From positions 1-64,000 of the forward strand of contig NZ_LMMT01000016.1 in assembly GCF_001422365.1 (NCBI RefSeq): DNA of 64,000 nucleotides. Reading direction: 5' to 3'. A program made the translations under genes and the position numbers. The DNA comes from Pseudorhodoferax sp. Leaf265. Its GTDB lineage: Bacteria > Pseudomonadota > Gammaproteobacteria > Burkholderiales > Burkholderiaceae_C. How positions within the stretch are numbered: the first letter of the stretch is position 1; each line of letters opens with the position of its first letter. A model generated the notes under the pieces. That model was not told the origin of the DNA. It saw only the letters and a list, made by a program, of their open reading frames with translations, and ran no database searches. Below, piece by piece: positions 39,258 to 47,071 of the stretch.

Positions 39258-40094
39258 ATGACCATGGCGCCCGACCTCTCCATAGCCGCCGACGACGCAG
39301 GCCAGCCCGCCGTCGCCGGCACCCAGGCCTTCGGCAAATTCATGCGCGTGCTGCAACTCGTGGCCGATGCCGAGCAGCCGCCCAACGTGGCGGCGCTGAT
39401 GCGCGCCACGGGCTTTCCGCGGCCCACCGTGCACCGCATCGTCGCCGGCCTGGTGGCCGAGCGCATGCTCGTGGAAGACGCGGCCACGCACGGCCTCGCG
39501 CTGGGTCCGCGCCTGATCCAGCTGGCCGCGCGCAGCTGGGGCCGCTCCGACCTGCGGCTCGCGGCCATGGACGCGCTCAAGCGCCTGCGCGACATCACCG
39601 GCGAGACCGTGCACCTGGCAGTGCCCAATGGCCGCAGCATGGTGTTCATCGAGAAGCTGGAGAGCCCCGCGGCCGTGCGCATGAGCTCGCGCATCGGCAC
39701 CAGCGTGCCGCTGCACGTCACGGCCGTGGGCAAGGCCTACCTGGCGGCGCTGCCGGCCAGTGAGCGGGCCGCGCTGCTCAAGGGCCTGCCGCTGCCGCGC
39801 CACACCGCGCACACGCTGACCGAGCGCGCCGCCTTCGAGGCCGAACTGGCGGCCACGCAGGCGGCTGGCTGGTCCACCGACCGCGAGGAGCACGAGAACG
39901 GCGTCTACTGCTTCGGCGCCGCCGTGCGCGGGGCCGACGGCCGGCCGGTGGCCGCGATCAGCGTGACCACGCTGGTGTTCCGCCAGAAGGACGATCCGGC
40001 CCAGGCCTACGTGGCGCCGCTGCTGGCCGCCTGCGCGGCCGTGGCCGAGCGCATCGCCGAGGTGCCGGCCCTGTCCAAGGCCGAGCTGCTGTAG
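39258..40094 (+). CDS. IclR-family transcriptional regulator
   Basis: A 278-residue regulator with an N-terminal winged HTH (GKFMRVLQLVADAEQPPNVAALMRATGFPRPTVHRIVAGLVAERMLV). The C-terminal IclR effector domain has ETVHLAVPNGRSMVFIEKLES, VPLHVTAVGKAYLAALP and GWSTDREEHENGVYCFGAAVRGADGRPVAAISVT. It probably controls the operon from 36279 in response to the pathway substrate. The ATG at 39258 was chosen; the longer frame runs back into the SDR gene. Confidence 0.9.
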   Translation: MTMAPDLSIAADDAGQPAVAGTQAFGKFMRVLQLVADAEQPPNVAALMRATGFPRPTVHRIVAGLVAERMLVEDAATHGLALGPRLIQLAARSWGRSDLRLAAMDALKRLRDITGETVHLAVPNGRSMVFIEKLESPAAVRMSSRIGTSVPLHVTAVGKAYLAALPASERAALLKGLPLPRHTAHTLTERAAFEAELAATQAAGWSTDREEHENGVYCFGAAVRGADGRPVAAISVTTLVFRQKDDPAQAYVAPLLAACAAVAERIAEVPALSKAELL

Positions 40095-40096
40095 CC

Positions 40097-40744
40097 ATGC
40101 CGCGGCTGCTGCACCACCTGGGCGTGCGCCCCTACCTGATGAGTGCGTGCGCCGTCGGCCTGGCCTGCGCGCTGCTGCTGCCGGCGCCCAATCTGGTCAC
40201 GCGCGCGCTGCTGGGCTGGAACGCGGCGGTCTGGCTCTACCTCGTGCTGCTGGCCGGCATGATGGTGCGTGCCGACCATGGCCGCGTGCAGCGCGCCGCC
40301 GTGGCCCAGGCCGAGAGCGCCGTCACGGTGCTGGCCGTGGTCAGCCTGGCTGCGGTGGCCAGCCTGGTCGGCGTGGTGTTCGAACTCTCGGCCGCCAAGC
40401 TGCCGGGCGTGCCGCACGCCTGGCCGCATGTGCTGCTGGCGCTGGCGACCGTCGTAGGCTCGTGGACGCTGCTGCCCATGGTGTTCGCGCTGAGCTATGC
40501 CAGCGTCTACTACCGCAGCCACGGGCAGGGCCTGCGCTTTCCGGACGACGACGCCAGCTTCCGGCCCAACTATGGGGACTTCCTGTACTTTTCGTTCACG
40601 ATCGCCGTGGCCTCGCAGACCTCGGACGTGAGCATCAACACGCCGGCCATGCGCCGCGTGGCGCTGCTGCAGACATTGCTGTCGTTCGCATTCAACGCGA
40701 CGATCCTGGCGTTCAGCATCAACATCGCCGCGAGCCTGTTCTGA
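40097..40744 (+). CDS. DUF1345 inner-membrane protein
   Basis: A 215-residue integral membrane protein with about five hydrophobic helices. It carries the DUF1345 hallmark FRPNYGDFLYFSFTIAVASQTSDVSINTPAMRRVALLQTLLSFAFNATILAFSINIAASLF. Function unknown. It begins 2 bases after the IclR stop and may be read from the same transcript. Confidence 0.85.
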   Translation: MPRLLHHLGVRPYLMSACAVGLACALLLPAPNLVTRALLGWNAAVWLYLVLLAGMMVRADHGRVQRAAVAQAESAVTVLAVVSLAAVASLVGVVFELSAAKLPGVPHAWPHVLLALATVVGSWTLLPMVFALSYASVYYRSHGQGLRFPDDDASFRPNYGDFLYFSFTIAVASQTSDVSINTPAMRRVALLQTLLSFAFNATILAFSINIAASLF

Positions 40745-41031
40745 CCGAGTCCACGGTGCCCATCGGCACCGGGCCACCAGCACCGCGGCGGCGTGCGCGG
40801 GACGGCGCGGGCACAGAGAAGGCGGAGGTGGCGTGTGCGCATGGCGGGTTGTGCGGGGCCGTGCCGGCGTGCCTGCGGTGTTCCGGGTGGCCCGCGCTGC
40901 GTCCCCAAGCGCGTCGCAGGGATTCCTGAAGATGCCGTCTGTGACGGCATGCCCGCCGCTGCGAGCAGGCCCAGCAGCTGGTCCATCTGTTCGCGCTGCG
41001 CCGCCGCGCGGGCAGGCGGCTGTGGAAGGCG
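40745..41031. other. Intergenic region after DUF1345 with a hairpin
   Basis: No supportable gene. A perfect 8-base-stem hairpin, ATGCCGTC-TGT-GACGGCAT, lies at 40932-40950 without a T-run; it might end transcription weakly or be part of decayed DNA. Confidence 0.35.
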
Positions 41032-41170
41032 GTGCGTTCGCGCGGGATGGCCGACATTGCCGTGCGCAACCGCCTGCAAGGCGTGGGGACCATCCCCATG
41101 GGCAGCGATGCGGCGACGCTGGCGCGCCTCGTCGCGCCGCCGGGCAAGTGGTGCTTGCGGAATCCGCCGC
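41032..41170 (+). pseudogene. Possible remnant of a Bug/TctC receptor C-terminus
   Basis: The plus frame reads MADIAVRNRLQGVGTIPMGSDAATLARLVA, then PPGKW. This resembles the usual Bug receptor ending (aVRxRLxxxGxxPxGSxxxxLAxxxxxExxKWxxV). The upstream part of such a gene is not recognisable, and the frame continues into the chemoreceptor promoter. It is a probable small decayed fragment; the evidence is a short motif only. Confidence 0.35.
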
Positions 41171-41354
41171 CTGGTCCTTGCCCAGATGCATGTCAGCGCC
41201 GGACTGGCGGCATTGCGCCGCGGTATGCGCAAATTCAAAAAAACTTTTGCAACAAGACAGTAACAAATGGTAGATTGACGCGCATCAAGTCGTGCGGGAG
41301 GCCAAGGATGCGCTTCGTCGAATGCTGTGGACACGGCCAGCCCGTGGCTGGCCA

Positions 41355-42884
41355 ATGAACCCGGCCGACGCGGCGCGTCCTGCTGCCCCTGCCATGGCCG
41401 ATCCTCTGCTCGCCATGCGCCAGCGCGCCGACCGGCTGGTGCTGTCGGTGCTGGTGCTGCAGGGCCTGGTTGCTCTGTTGCTTGGCGGCCTGTACGGTCC
41501 GTGGGGCACCGGCATGGTGGCGGCGGGCGTTCTGCTCGGGCTGGCGGGCCTGGCCTACGCGGTGGCAGCCGGGCGGCTCGCGGCGCGCCTGTCGCTGGCG
41601 GTCATCGGCATGTTCATGGTGGCCTTGAACATCCAGCTGTCCATGGGCATGCCGGAGATGCACTTCGCCGTCTTCGTGTTCCTGGCCTTTCTGCTGGCCT
41701 ACCGTGATTGGCGGCCCGTGCTCGCAGGCGCGCTGGCGGTGGCCGTGCACCATGTGCTGTTCGACCGGCTGCAGGCCGCCGGGCTGCCCGTGTTCTGCCT
41801 GCGCGCACCCGACTTCGGGCAGATCGTCATCCACGCCGTGTTCGTGGTCGTGCAATCCGGCGTGGAACTGGTGATGGCCGTGCGCATGGAGCGCGATGCG
41901 CGCGAGTCGGCCGAACTGCGGGCGCTGTGCGCGCTTGACGCCGAAGGCCGCCTGTCGCTGCAGGCCGAAGCCGTGCAGGTGCACAGTGCCACCGGCCGCA
42001 TCGTGCAGACTGCGCTGGTGCAGCTGGCCGGCGTGGTGGACGAAGTGCGCCAGGCCGCCCATGCCGTGGCCGGTACCGCCCGCACCATGTCGGGCGACAC
42101 CGAGCAGCTGGGGGAGCGCACGCGTGAGGCCGCGCACAACCTGCAGTCCGCCGCCAGTGCGATGGCACATCTCGAACAGGCGTCGGCCGCCAGCGCCGGC
42201 GAGGCGCAGCAGGCGCTGCAACTGGCACAGCAGCAGAACGCGGCCGTCACTGGCTGCGCTGCGCTGGTGGACCAGTCGGTGCAGACCATGCAGGCCATCC
42301 ACTCGGGCGCGCAGCAGGTCACCGACATCGTGACCACCATCGACAGCTTCGCTTTCCGCACCAACCTGCTGGCGCTGAACGCGGCCGTGGAGGCCGCCCG
42401 TGCCGGCGAGCACGGCCGCGGCTTCGCGGTGGTGGCCCAGGAGGTGCGCGTGCTGGCGCAGAACAGCGCCCAGGCCGCGCGCGACATCCGTGCGCTCGTG
42501 GCCCGCTCGCTGGAAGACGCGACCCAGGGCGAAGAGTCCGTCGGCCGCGCTGGCGCCAGCATGCGCGAGGTGCGCGAGCAGGCCGACCAGGTGCGCGCGC
42601 TGATGCTGCAGCTGTCGCAGCATGCCCAGCAACAGTCGGTGGAACTGGGCCATGCCACCTCGGCCGTGCAGCAGGTCGACCAGATGACGCAGGCCAACAC
42701 CGCCATGGTGAGCGCGGCCCAGCAGTCCACGCAGACGCTGGCGCAGATGGCGGAGCGGCTGCTGGCCGCGGTGGCCCAGGTCGGCGGAGGCGCTGCGGCC
42801 GCCCCGGCACTGGTGGCCGCAGCACCCGCGCCAGCGGCGGGCCGGCTGCCGCTGGCCATCGGCGCCGCCGCCCTGAGCGCCTGA
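41355..42884 (+). CDS. Methyl-accepting chemotaxis protein with multi-helix membrane sensor
   Basis: A 509-residue chemoreceptor. The N-terminal region (about residues 20-170) is four to five membrane helices, with [42 protein letters not shown], a membrane-embedded sensor type without a periplasmic domain. The cytoplasmic part ends in the signalling hairpin [38 protein letters not shown]. It would signal to CheA/CheW. The start is uncertain: GTG 41292, ATG 41322, ATG 41355 and ATG 41394 are all in frame, and none has a strong ribosome-binding site. Confidence 0.85.
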   Translation: MNPADAARPAAPAMADPLLAMRQRADRLVLSVLVLQGLVALLLGGLYGPWGTGMVAAGVLLGLAGLAYAVAAGRLAARLSLAVIGMFMVALNIQLSMGMPEMHFAVFVFLAFLLAYRDWRPVLAGALAVAVHHVLFDRLQAAGLPVFCLRAPDFGQIVIHAVFVVVQSGVELVMAVRMERDARESAELRALCALDAEGRLSLQAEAVQVHSATGRIVQTALVQLAGVVDEVRQAAHAVAGTARTMSGDTEQLGERTREAAHNLQSAASAMAHLEQASAASAGEAQQALQLAQQQNAAVTGCAALVDQSVQTMQAIHSGAQQVTDIVTTIDSFAFRTNLLALNAAVEAARAGEHGRGFAVVAQEVRVLAQNSAQAARDIRALVARSLEDATQGEESVGRAGASMREVREQADQVRALMLQLSQHAQQQSVELGHATSAVQQVDQMTQANTAMVSAAQQSTQTLAQMAERLLAAVAQVGGGAAAAPALVAAAPAPAAGRLPLAIGAAALSA

Positions 42885-42890
42885 GCCGTT

Positions 42891-44354
42891 TCAGCCGCGC
42901 AAGCCTTCGCGCAGCACGGCGGCCAGCACGGCCATGCCCTGCGCGATCTGCTCGGCCGTGAGCCCGGCATAGCCCAGCACCAGCCCCGCGGGCCGGCTGC
43001 GCCCGGGCGGCCCGGCGAACAGCGGCGAGACCGGATACACCCCAACGCCGCGCTGGCGCACCGCAGCCGCCAGCGGCGCCTCGTCGCGCGGGCGCAGCGC
43101 GGGCAGCCACAGCACCACGTGCAGGCCGGCGGCCGTGCCGGCCGCATGGGCGCCGCCGGGCAGTTGCGCCACCGCCTCGAGCAGGGCGGCGCGCCGGCGT
43201 TCATGGGCGCGGCGCATGCGCCGCACATGGCGTTCGTAGGCACCGCTGTCGAGCAGCGCGGCCAGCACGCGCTGCTCCAGCACGGGCGCATGGCGGTCGG
43301 CCAGGCGCTTGGCCTGGCGGAACACCGGCACCAGCGGCGGCGGCAGCACCATGTAGCCCAGGCGCAGCTGCGGCGACAAGGCCTTGGACACGGTGCCGAC
43401 GTAGAGCACGCGGCCGTCGGTGTCGATGGCCTGTAGCGCGGCGATGGGGCGCTGGCCGTAGCGGAATTCACCGTCGTAGTCGTCCTCCACGACCCAGGCC
43501 TGCTGGCGCTGTGCCCATTGCAGCAGTTCCATGCGCCGGGCGATCGGCAACACGCCGCCGAGTGGGAACTGGTGCGAGGGCGTGACGTAGGCCAGCCGCG
43601 CGCGGGCGTCCTGCGGCAGGCGTGCGGTGTCGAGGCCATGGCCGTCGGCCGTCACCGCCAGCAGCTGCGCGCCGGTGGCCTCGAAGCTGCGCCGCGCCAT
43701 CAGGTAGCCAGGGTCTTCGAAGACGAAGGCGTCGCCGGCGTCGAGCAGCAGCCGCGCGCTGAGGTCGATGGCCTGCTGCGCACCGTGCACCACGAGGATC
43801 TGCTCTGCGTCGCAGGCCAGTCCGCGCGCGCGGTGCAGGTAGGCTTGCAGCGCGCGGCGCAGCGCGGCATCGCCCTCGGGTGCGGCGTAGCAGAGGCTGG
43901 GCTGCTGGCGCAGCAGCTCGGCCTGGTAGGCGCGCCGCCAGGCCAGCACCGGAAAGTCGCGCGCGGACAGCGCGCCATACAGGAAGTCGATGCGGGCCGG
44001 CGCGTCGGCTGCCAGCGCCGGCAGCGCCATGGCCGCAACGCGGCGGCCCAAGGCCGACAGCGCGGGCGGCGCGTGGCCCGCGCGCCTGCTGCGTGCGGCC
44101 GGCGCCGCCACCGAAGCCGGTGGCACCGCCACGCGCGCCGCGCGGCCACCCGATGTCAGCAGGAAGCCCTCGGCCGCCAACTGCTCGTAGACCGCCGTGA
44201 CGGTGGTGCGCGAGACGCCCAGCTCGCTGGCCAGCGCGCGCGTGGACGGCGCCCGCGCCCCGGCCGCCAGGCTGCCGTCGGCGATCTGTGCGCGCAGCAG
44301 CTCGTAGATGCGGCGGCCGGCGCCGGTGCCCGTGAGGCGCTGCAACTGGTCCAT
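42891..44354 (-). CDS. MocR/PdxR-type GntR regulator with aminotransferase domain
   Basis: A 487-residue regulator. The N-terminal GntR HTH has IYELLRAQIADGSLAAGARAPSTRALASELGVSRTTVTAVYEQLAAEGFL. The C-terminal fold-type I aminotransferase-like domain has VVHGAQQAIDLSARLLLDAGDAFVFEDPGY, ARLAYVTPSHQFPLGGVLP, VVEDDYDGEFRY and the PLP lysine in YVGTVSKALSPQLRLGY. Such proteins bind PLP and often control divergent genes. Here the divergent gene is a PaiB-like flavin-binding protein, with a palindrome between them at 44362-44382. Confidence 0.92.
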   Translation of the reverse strand: MDQLQRLTGTGAGRRIYELLRAQIADGSLAAGARAPSTRALASELGVSRTTVTAVYEQLAAEGFLLTSGGRAARVAVPPASVAAPAARSRRAGHAPPALSALGRRVAAMALPALAADAPARIDFLYGALSARDFPVLAWRRAYQAELLRQQPSLCYAAPEGDAALRRALQAYLHRARGLACDAEQILVVHGAQQAIDLSARLLLDAGDAFVFEDPGYLMARRSFEATGAQLLAVTADGHGLDTARLPQDARARLAYVTPSHQFPLGGVLPIARRMELLQWAQRQQAWVVEDDYDGEFRYGQRPIAALQAIDTDGRVLYVGTVSKALSPQLRLGYMVLPPPLVPVFRQAKRLADRHAPVLEQRVLAALLDSGAYERHVRRMRRAHERRRAALLEAVAQLPGGAHAAGTAAGLHVVLWLPALRPRDEAPLAAAVRQRGVGVYPVSPLFAGPPGRSRPAGLVLGYAGLTAEQIAQGMAVLAAVLREGLRG

Positions 44355-44361
44355 GCAAATG

Positions 44362-44382
44362 TGGAAAAACTGGTTCTTCCCA
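44362..44382. promoter_or_regulatory. Imperfect palindrome in MocR-paiB divergent region
   Basis: An imperfect dyad with arms TGGAAAAAC and GTTCTTCCCA (about 8 of 10 positions symmetric), located 8 bases upstream of the MocR start and 57 bases before the paiB-like start. It is a likely binding site of the MocR protein for autoregulation and for the divergent gene. Confidence 0.45.
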
Positions 44383-44438
44383 TTGTGCCGGTCGTGCGCC
44401 ACAGTGCAGGTTGCCCAACCGCCCGCACAGCCACCACG

Positions 44439-45062
44439 ATGTACCTGCCCGCCCACTTTGCCGAACAGCGGCCTGCCGAACTGCAGCGCCTGGTCCAGGC
44501 CCACCCGCTGGGCACGCTCGTGCACCACGGTCCGGACGGGCTGGACGCCGAGCACATCCCGTTCGAGTTCGACGCCGACACCGGCCCGCTGGGTCTGCTC
44601 ACAGCCCATGTGGCGCGCGCCAACACGGTGTGGCAGCGCTGCCCCACGGGCACGCCGGTGCTGGTGGTGTTCCACGGCCCGCAGGCCTACATCTCGCCCA
44701 ACTGGTACCCGAGCAAGCACGAGGCGCACCGCCAGGTGCCGACCTGGAACTACGCCGTGGTGCACGCCCACGGCACCCTCACCGTCCGCGACGACGAACG
44801 CTTCGTGCGGGGCCTGGTGGCGCGCCTCACACGCCGGCACGAGGCGGCCGAGCCCCGGCCCTGGCGCATGGGGGACTCCGCGCCCGACTTCATCGACGGC
44901 CTGCTGCAGCACATCGTGGGCATCGAGATCGCCGTGACGCGGCTGGTCGGCAAGTCCAAGCTCGGCCAGAACAAGGAGCCGCGCGACCGCGAAGGCGCGG
45001 CCGGCAGGCTCGACGCGCTGGGCCATGCCGATCTGGCGCAGGCCATGCGCCGCGCGGTCTGA
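44439..45062 (+). CDS. PaiB-like FMN-binding protein
   Basis: A 207-residue protein of the FMN-binding split-barrel PaiB type (often called negative transcriptional regulator). MYLPAHFAEQRPAELQRLVQAHPLGTLVHH starts it, and the ISPNWYPSKHEAHRQVPTWNYAVVHAHG signature is complete, followed by KLGQNKEPRDREG. The true activity of the family is unclear; a flavin or haem-linked redox role is possible. Divergent from the MocR gene, the usual pairing. Confidence 0.9.
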   Translation: MYLPAHFAEQRPAELQRLVQAHPLGTLVHHGPDGLDAEHIPFEFDADTGPLGLLTAHVARANTVWQRCPTGTPVLVVFHGPQAYISPNWYPSKHEAHRQVPTWNYAVVHAHGTLTVRDDERFVRGLVARLTRRHEAAEPRPWRMGDSAPDFIDGLLQHIVGIEIAVTRLVGKSKLGQNKEPRDREGAAGRLDALGHADLAQAMRRAV

Positions 45063-45073
45063 AGGCGGCGCGC

Positions 45074-45400
45074 GTGTTCGTCTCCACCTTCACCTTCGCA
45101 CCGGGCGCGTTCGACCAGGAGTTCCACCGCATGGATGCGGCCATCGCCGAGGCCGCGCGCGCCATCCCGGGCTACCTGGGCGAGGAAAGCTGGGAGAACC
45201 CGGCCACGGGGCTGGTGGCCAACAGCTACTACTGGGACAGCATGGCGGCGCTCGAGCAGCTCATGCAGCACCCCACGCACCGCGCGGCCAAGCAGCAGCA
45301 GGCGCGCTGGCTGGCGGGCTACCACGTGGTCGTCGCGCAGGTGCTGGCTTCGCATGGCGACGGGCGCATCGCGCACCCGCTGGCGTCGCCGATGGTGTGA
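45074..45400 (+). CDS. Antibiotic biosynthesis monooxygenase-like small protein
   Basis: A 108-residue ferredoxin-like-fold protein: FVSTFTFAPGAFDQEFHRMDAAIAEAARAIPGYLGEESWENPATGLVANSYYWDSMAALEQLMQHPTHRAAKQQQARWLAGYHVVVAQV. This is the ABM-domain pattern of small oxygenases and quinone-handling enzymes. GTG start at 45074 with GAAGG upstream. It lies 11 bases downstream of the paiB-like gene, so they are probably co-transcribed. Confidence 0.75.
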   Translation: MFVSTFTFAPGAFDQEFHRMDAAIAEAARAIPGYLGEESWENPATGLVANSYYWDSMAALEQLMQHPTHRAAKQQQARWLAGYHVVVAQVLASHGDGRIAHPLASPMV

Positions 45401-45401
45401 A

Positions 45402-46247
45402 CTAAGCCCCCATGTTGGCCAGCGAGGCCTCGATCGCTGCGGCCGTGGCCAGTGGCCGCTCCATCGGGAACAGGTGGCTGCCGTCCAGCATCATCACGCG
45501 GCCCGGGTCGCCCTTGCCGTCGGCGCCGACGATGCGCGCCGTCATGGCCATGCCGACCTGGCGCATCTCGGCCGACTGGCGCCCGCCCAGGAAGGCCACC
45601 GGGCACTTGAGCGGATGCCGGCGCAGCAGGCGGTCCAGGTGGTCGGGCAGGGTGTTGTAGATCGCGGTCTCCACATCGCGGTCGAAGCTCAGCACGCGGC
45701 GTCGGTCGGCGCCCTGGCCTTCGTCGTGCGTGCCGTGGGCGATGTAGTCGGCCAGCACCTCGGGCGCCCATTTGGCGAAGGCCTTCTTGTGCCGGAAATG
45801 TTCCAGCGCCGCGGCCGCGTCGGGCCAGCTGTTGCGCCGCGCCCGGCTGATGCGCCCGGGCGAGACCGAGCCCACCAGCGGCGTGCGCTTGGCCAGGCCC
45901 AGCGTGGTGGCGCGCCAGCCACCGATCAGCGGCGAGTCGATCAGCAGCACGCCGCGCGCCAGCTGCGGCGCGCGTGCTGCCGCCATCGCGCTCAGGAAGC
46001 CGCCCAGCGAATGGCCGACCAGCCAGGCCTTCTCCTCCTGCTGGGTGGCGAAGTCCACCAACTGCTGCACCAGGTGCGGCCAGTTGTTGCTGACCGGGTA
46101 CTTGGGGTCGTGGCCGTACTTCTCGACGGCCGCGATCCGAAAGCCGCGTGCGCGCAGCGCGGCGAACAGCACGCGGTAGGTCGAGGCCGGAAAGCTGTTG
46201 GCGTGCGAGAAGACGATGAGCCCACGCCCGCCCGCGGCGGCGCTCAA
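45402..46247 (-). CDS. Alpha/beta hydrolase coupled to Anbu
   Basis: A 281-residue alpha/beta hydrolase. The oxyanion segment is VFSHANSFPASTYRVLF, the nucleophile elbow is GHSLGGF, and the catalytic His is in DGSHLFPMERP. Substrate unknown. No ATG precedes the fold; the TTG at 46247 overlaps the stop of the Anbu gene (TTGA), so translation is probably coupled. The order mutS-Anbu-hydrolase forms one operon. Confidence 0.82.
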   Translation of the reverse strand: MSAAAGGRGLIVFSHANSFPASTYRVLFAALRARGFRIAAVEKYGHDPKYPVSNNWPHLVQQLVDFATQQEEKAWLVGHSLGGFLSAMAAARAPQLARGVLLIDSPLIGGWRATTLGLAKRTPLVGSVSPGRISRARRNSWPDAAAALEHFRHKKAFAKWAPEVLADYIAHGTHDEGQGADRRRVLSFDRDVETAIYNTLPDHLDRLLRRHPLKCPVAFLGGRQSAEMRQVGMAMTARIVGADGKGDPGRVMMLDGSHLFPMERPLATAAAIEASLANMGA

Positions 46248-47071
46248 ATCAGGCGCTCGTCCGGGTTGGTGATCTTGCGCAGCGGCTTGCCGCGGCTGGC
46301 CGCGACCATCAGCGGCAGCTCGGTCGGGCCGCCGGCCCACTGCGGGTCCTCGATGCTGTCGAACACCTCGCGCAGCTTCTGGCCCCAGGAGCCGTGCAGC
46401 ATGCGGAAGTAGGGGTTCTGCTCGTCGATGCAGACCACCTTGTCGGTGCGGAACTCGTCCACGCCGTAGACCACCAGATCCAGCGGCAGGCCCACCGACA
46501 GGTTGGACTTGAGCGTGGAGTCCATCGACACCAGCGCGCACTTGGCCGCCTCGTCCAGCGGCGTGTCGGGCGTGATCACCCGGTCCAGCACGGGCTTGCC
46601 GTACTTGGATTCGCCGATCTGGAAGTAGGGCGTCTCGGGCGTGGCCTCGATGAAGTTGCCGGCCGAATAGACCTGGAACAGCCGCATGCCCTCGCCCTTG
46701 ATCTGGCCGCCGAAGATCATGGAGACGTTGAACTCCACGCCCGACTGGCGCAGCGAGACCGCATCGCGCTCGTAGACGCGGCGCACCGCCGCGCCCAGCA
46801 CGCGGGCGGCATCGAACATGCTCTTGGCGTTCCAGATCGTGATGGGGTCGCTGTCCTCGAACTCCTTCAACTGCTCGACCTGCAGGATCTCGCGGATGGA
46901 CTGCGAGATCGACAGGTTGCCGGCCGACAGCAGCACCATGAAGCGGTCGTCCGCGCGCTCGTAGACGATCATCTTGCGGAAGGTGCTGATCTGGTCCAGG
47001 CCGGCGTTGGTGCGCGAGTCGGACAGGAACACCAGTCCGGCGTTGAGTTTGAGGGCGACGCAGTAGGTCAT
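46244..47071 (-). CDS. Anbu-type proteasome-related peptidase
   Basis: A 275-residue Ntn-hydrolase of the Anbu (bacterial proteasome ancestor) family. It starts [34 protein letters not shown]: Thr becomes the N-terminal nucleophile after Met removal, with Asp17 and Lys32/33 in proteasome-like positions. Further family segments are [24 protein letters not shown] and [13 protein letters not shown]. Anbu assembles into open helical rings; its substrate is unknown. The usual partner genes (alpha-E, transglutaminase, ATP-grasp-like) are not in the window. ATGA overlap with mutS. Confidence 0.9.
   Translation of the reverse strand: MTYCVALKLNAGLVFLSDSRTNAGLDQISTFRKMIVYERADDRFMVLLSAGNLSISQSIREILQVEQLKEFEDSDPITIWNAKSMFDAARVLGAAVRRVYERDAVSLRQSGVEFNVSMIFGGQIKGEGMRLFQVYSAGNFIEATPETPYFQIGESKYGKPVLDRVITPDTPLDEAAKCALVSMDSTLKSNLSVGLPLDLVVYGVDEFRTDKVVCIDEQNPYFRMLHGSWGQKLREVFDSIEDPQWAGGPTELPLMVAASRGKPLRKITNPDERLI

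Noticed and set aside
40932-40950. Hairpin as intrinsic terminator
   Set aside because: The stem is perfect but no T-run follows, and it lies 190 bases after the DUF1345 stop. Kept only as a note.
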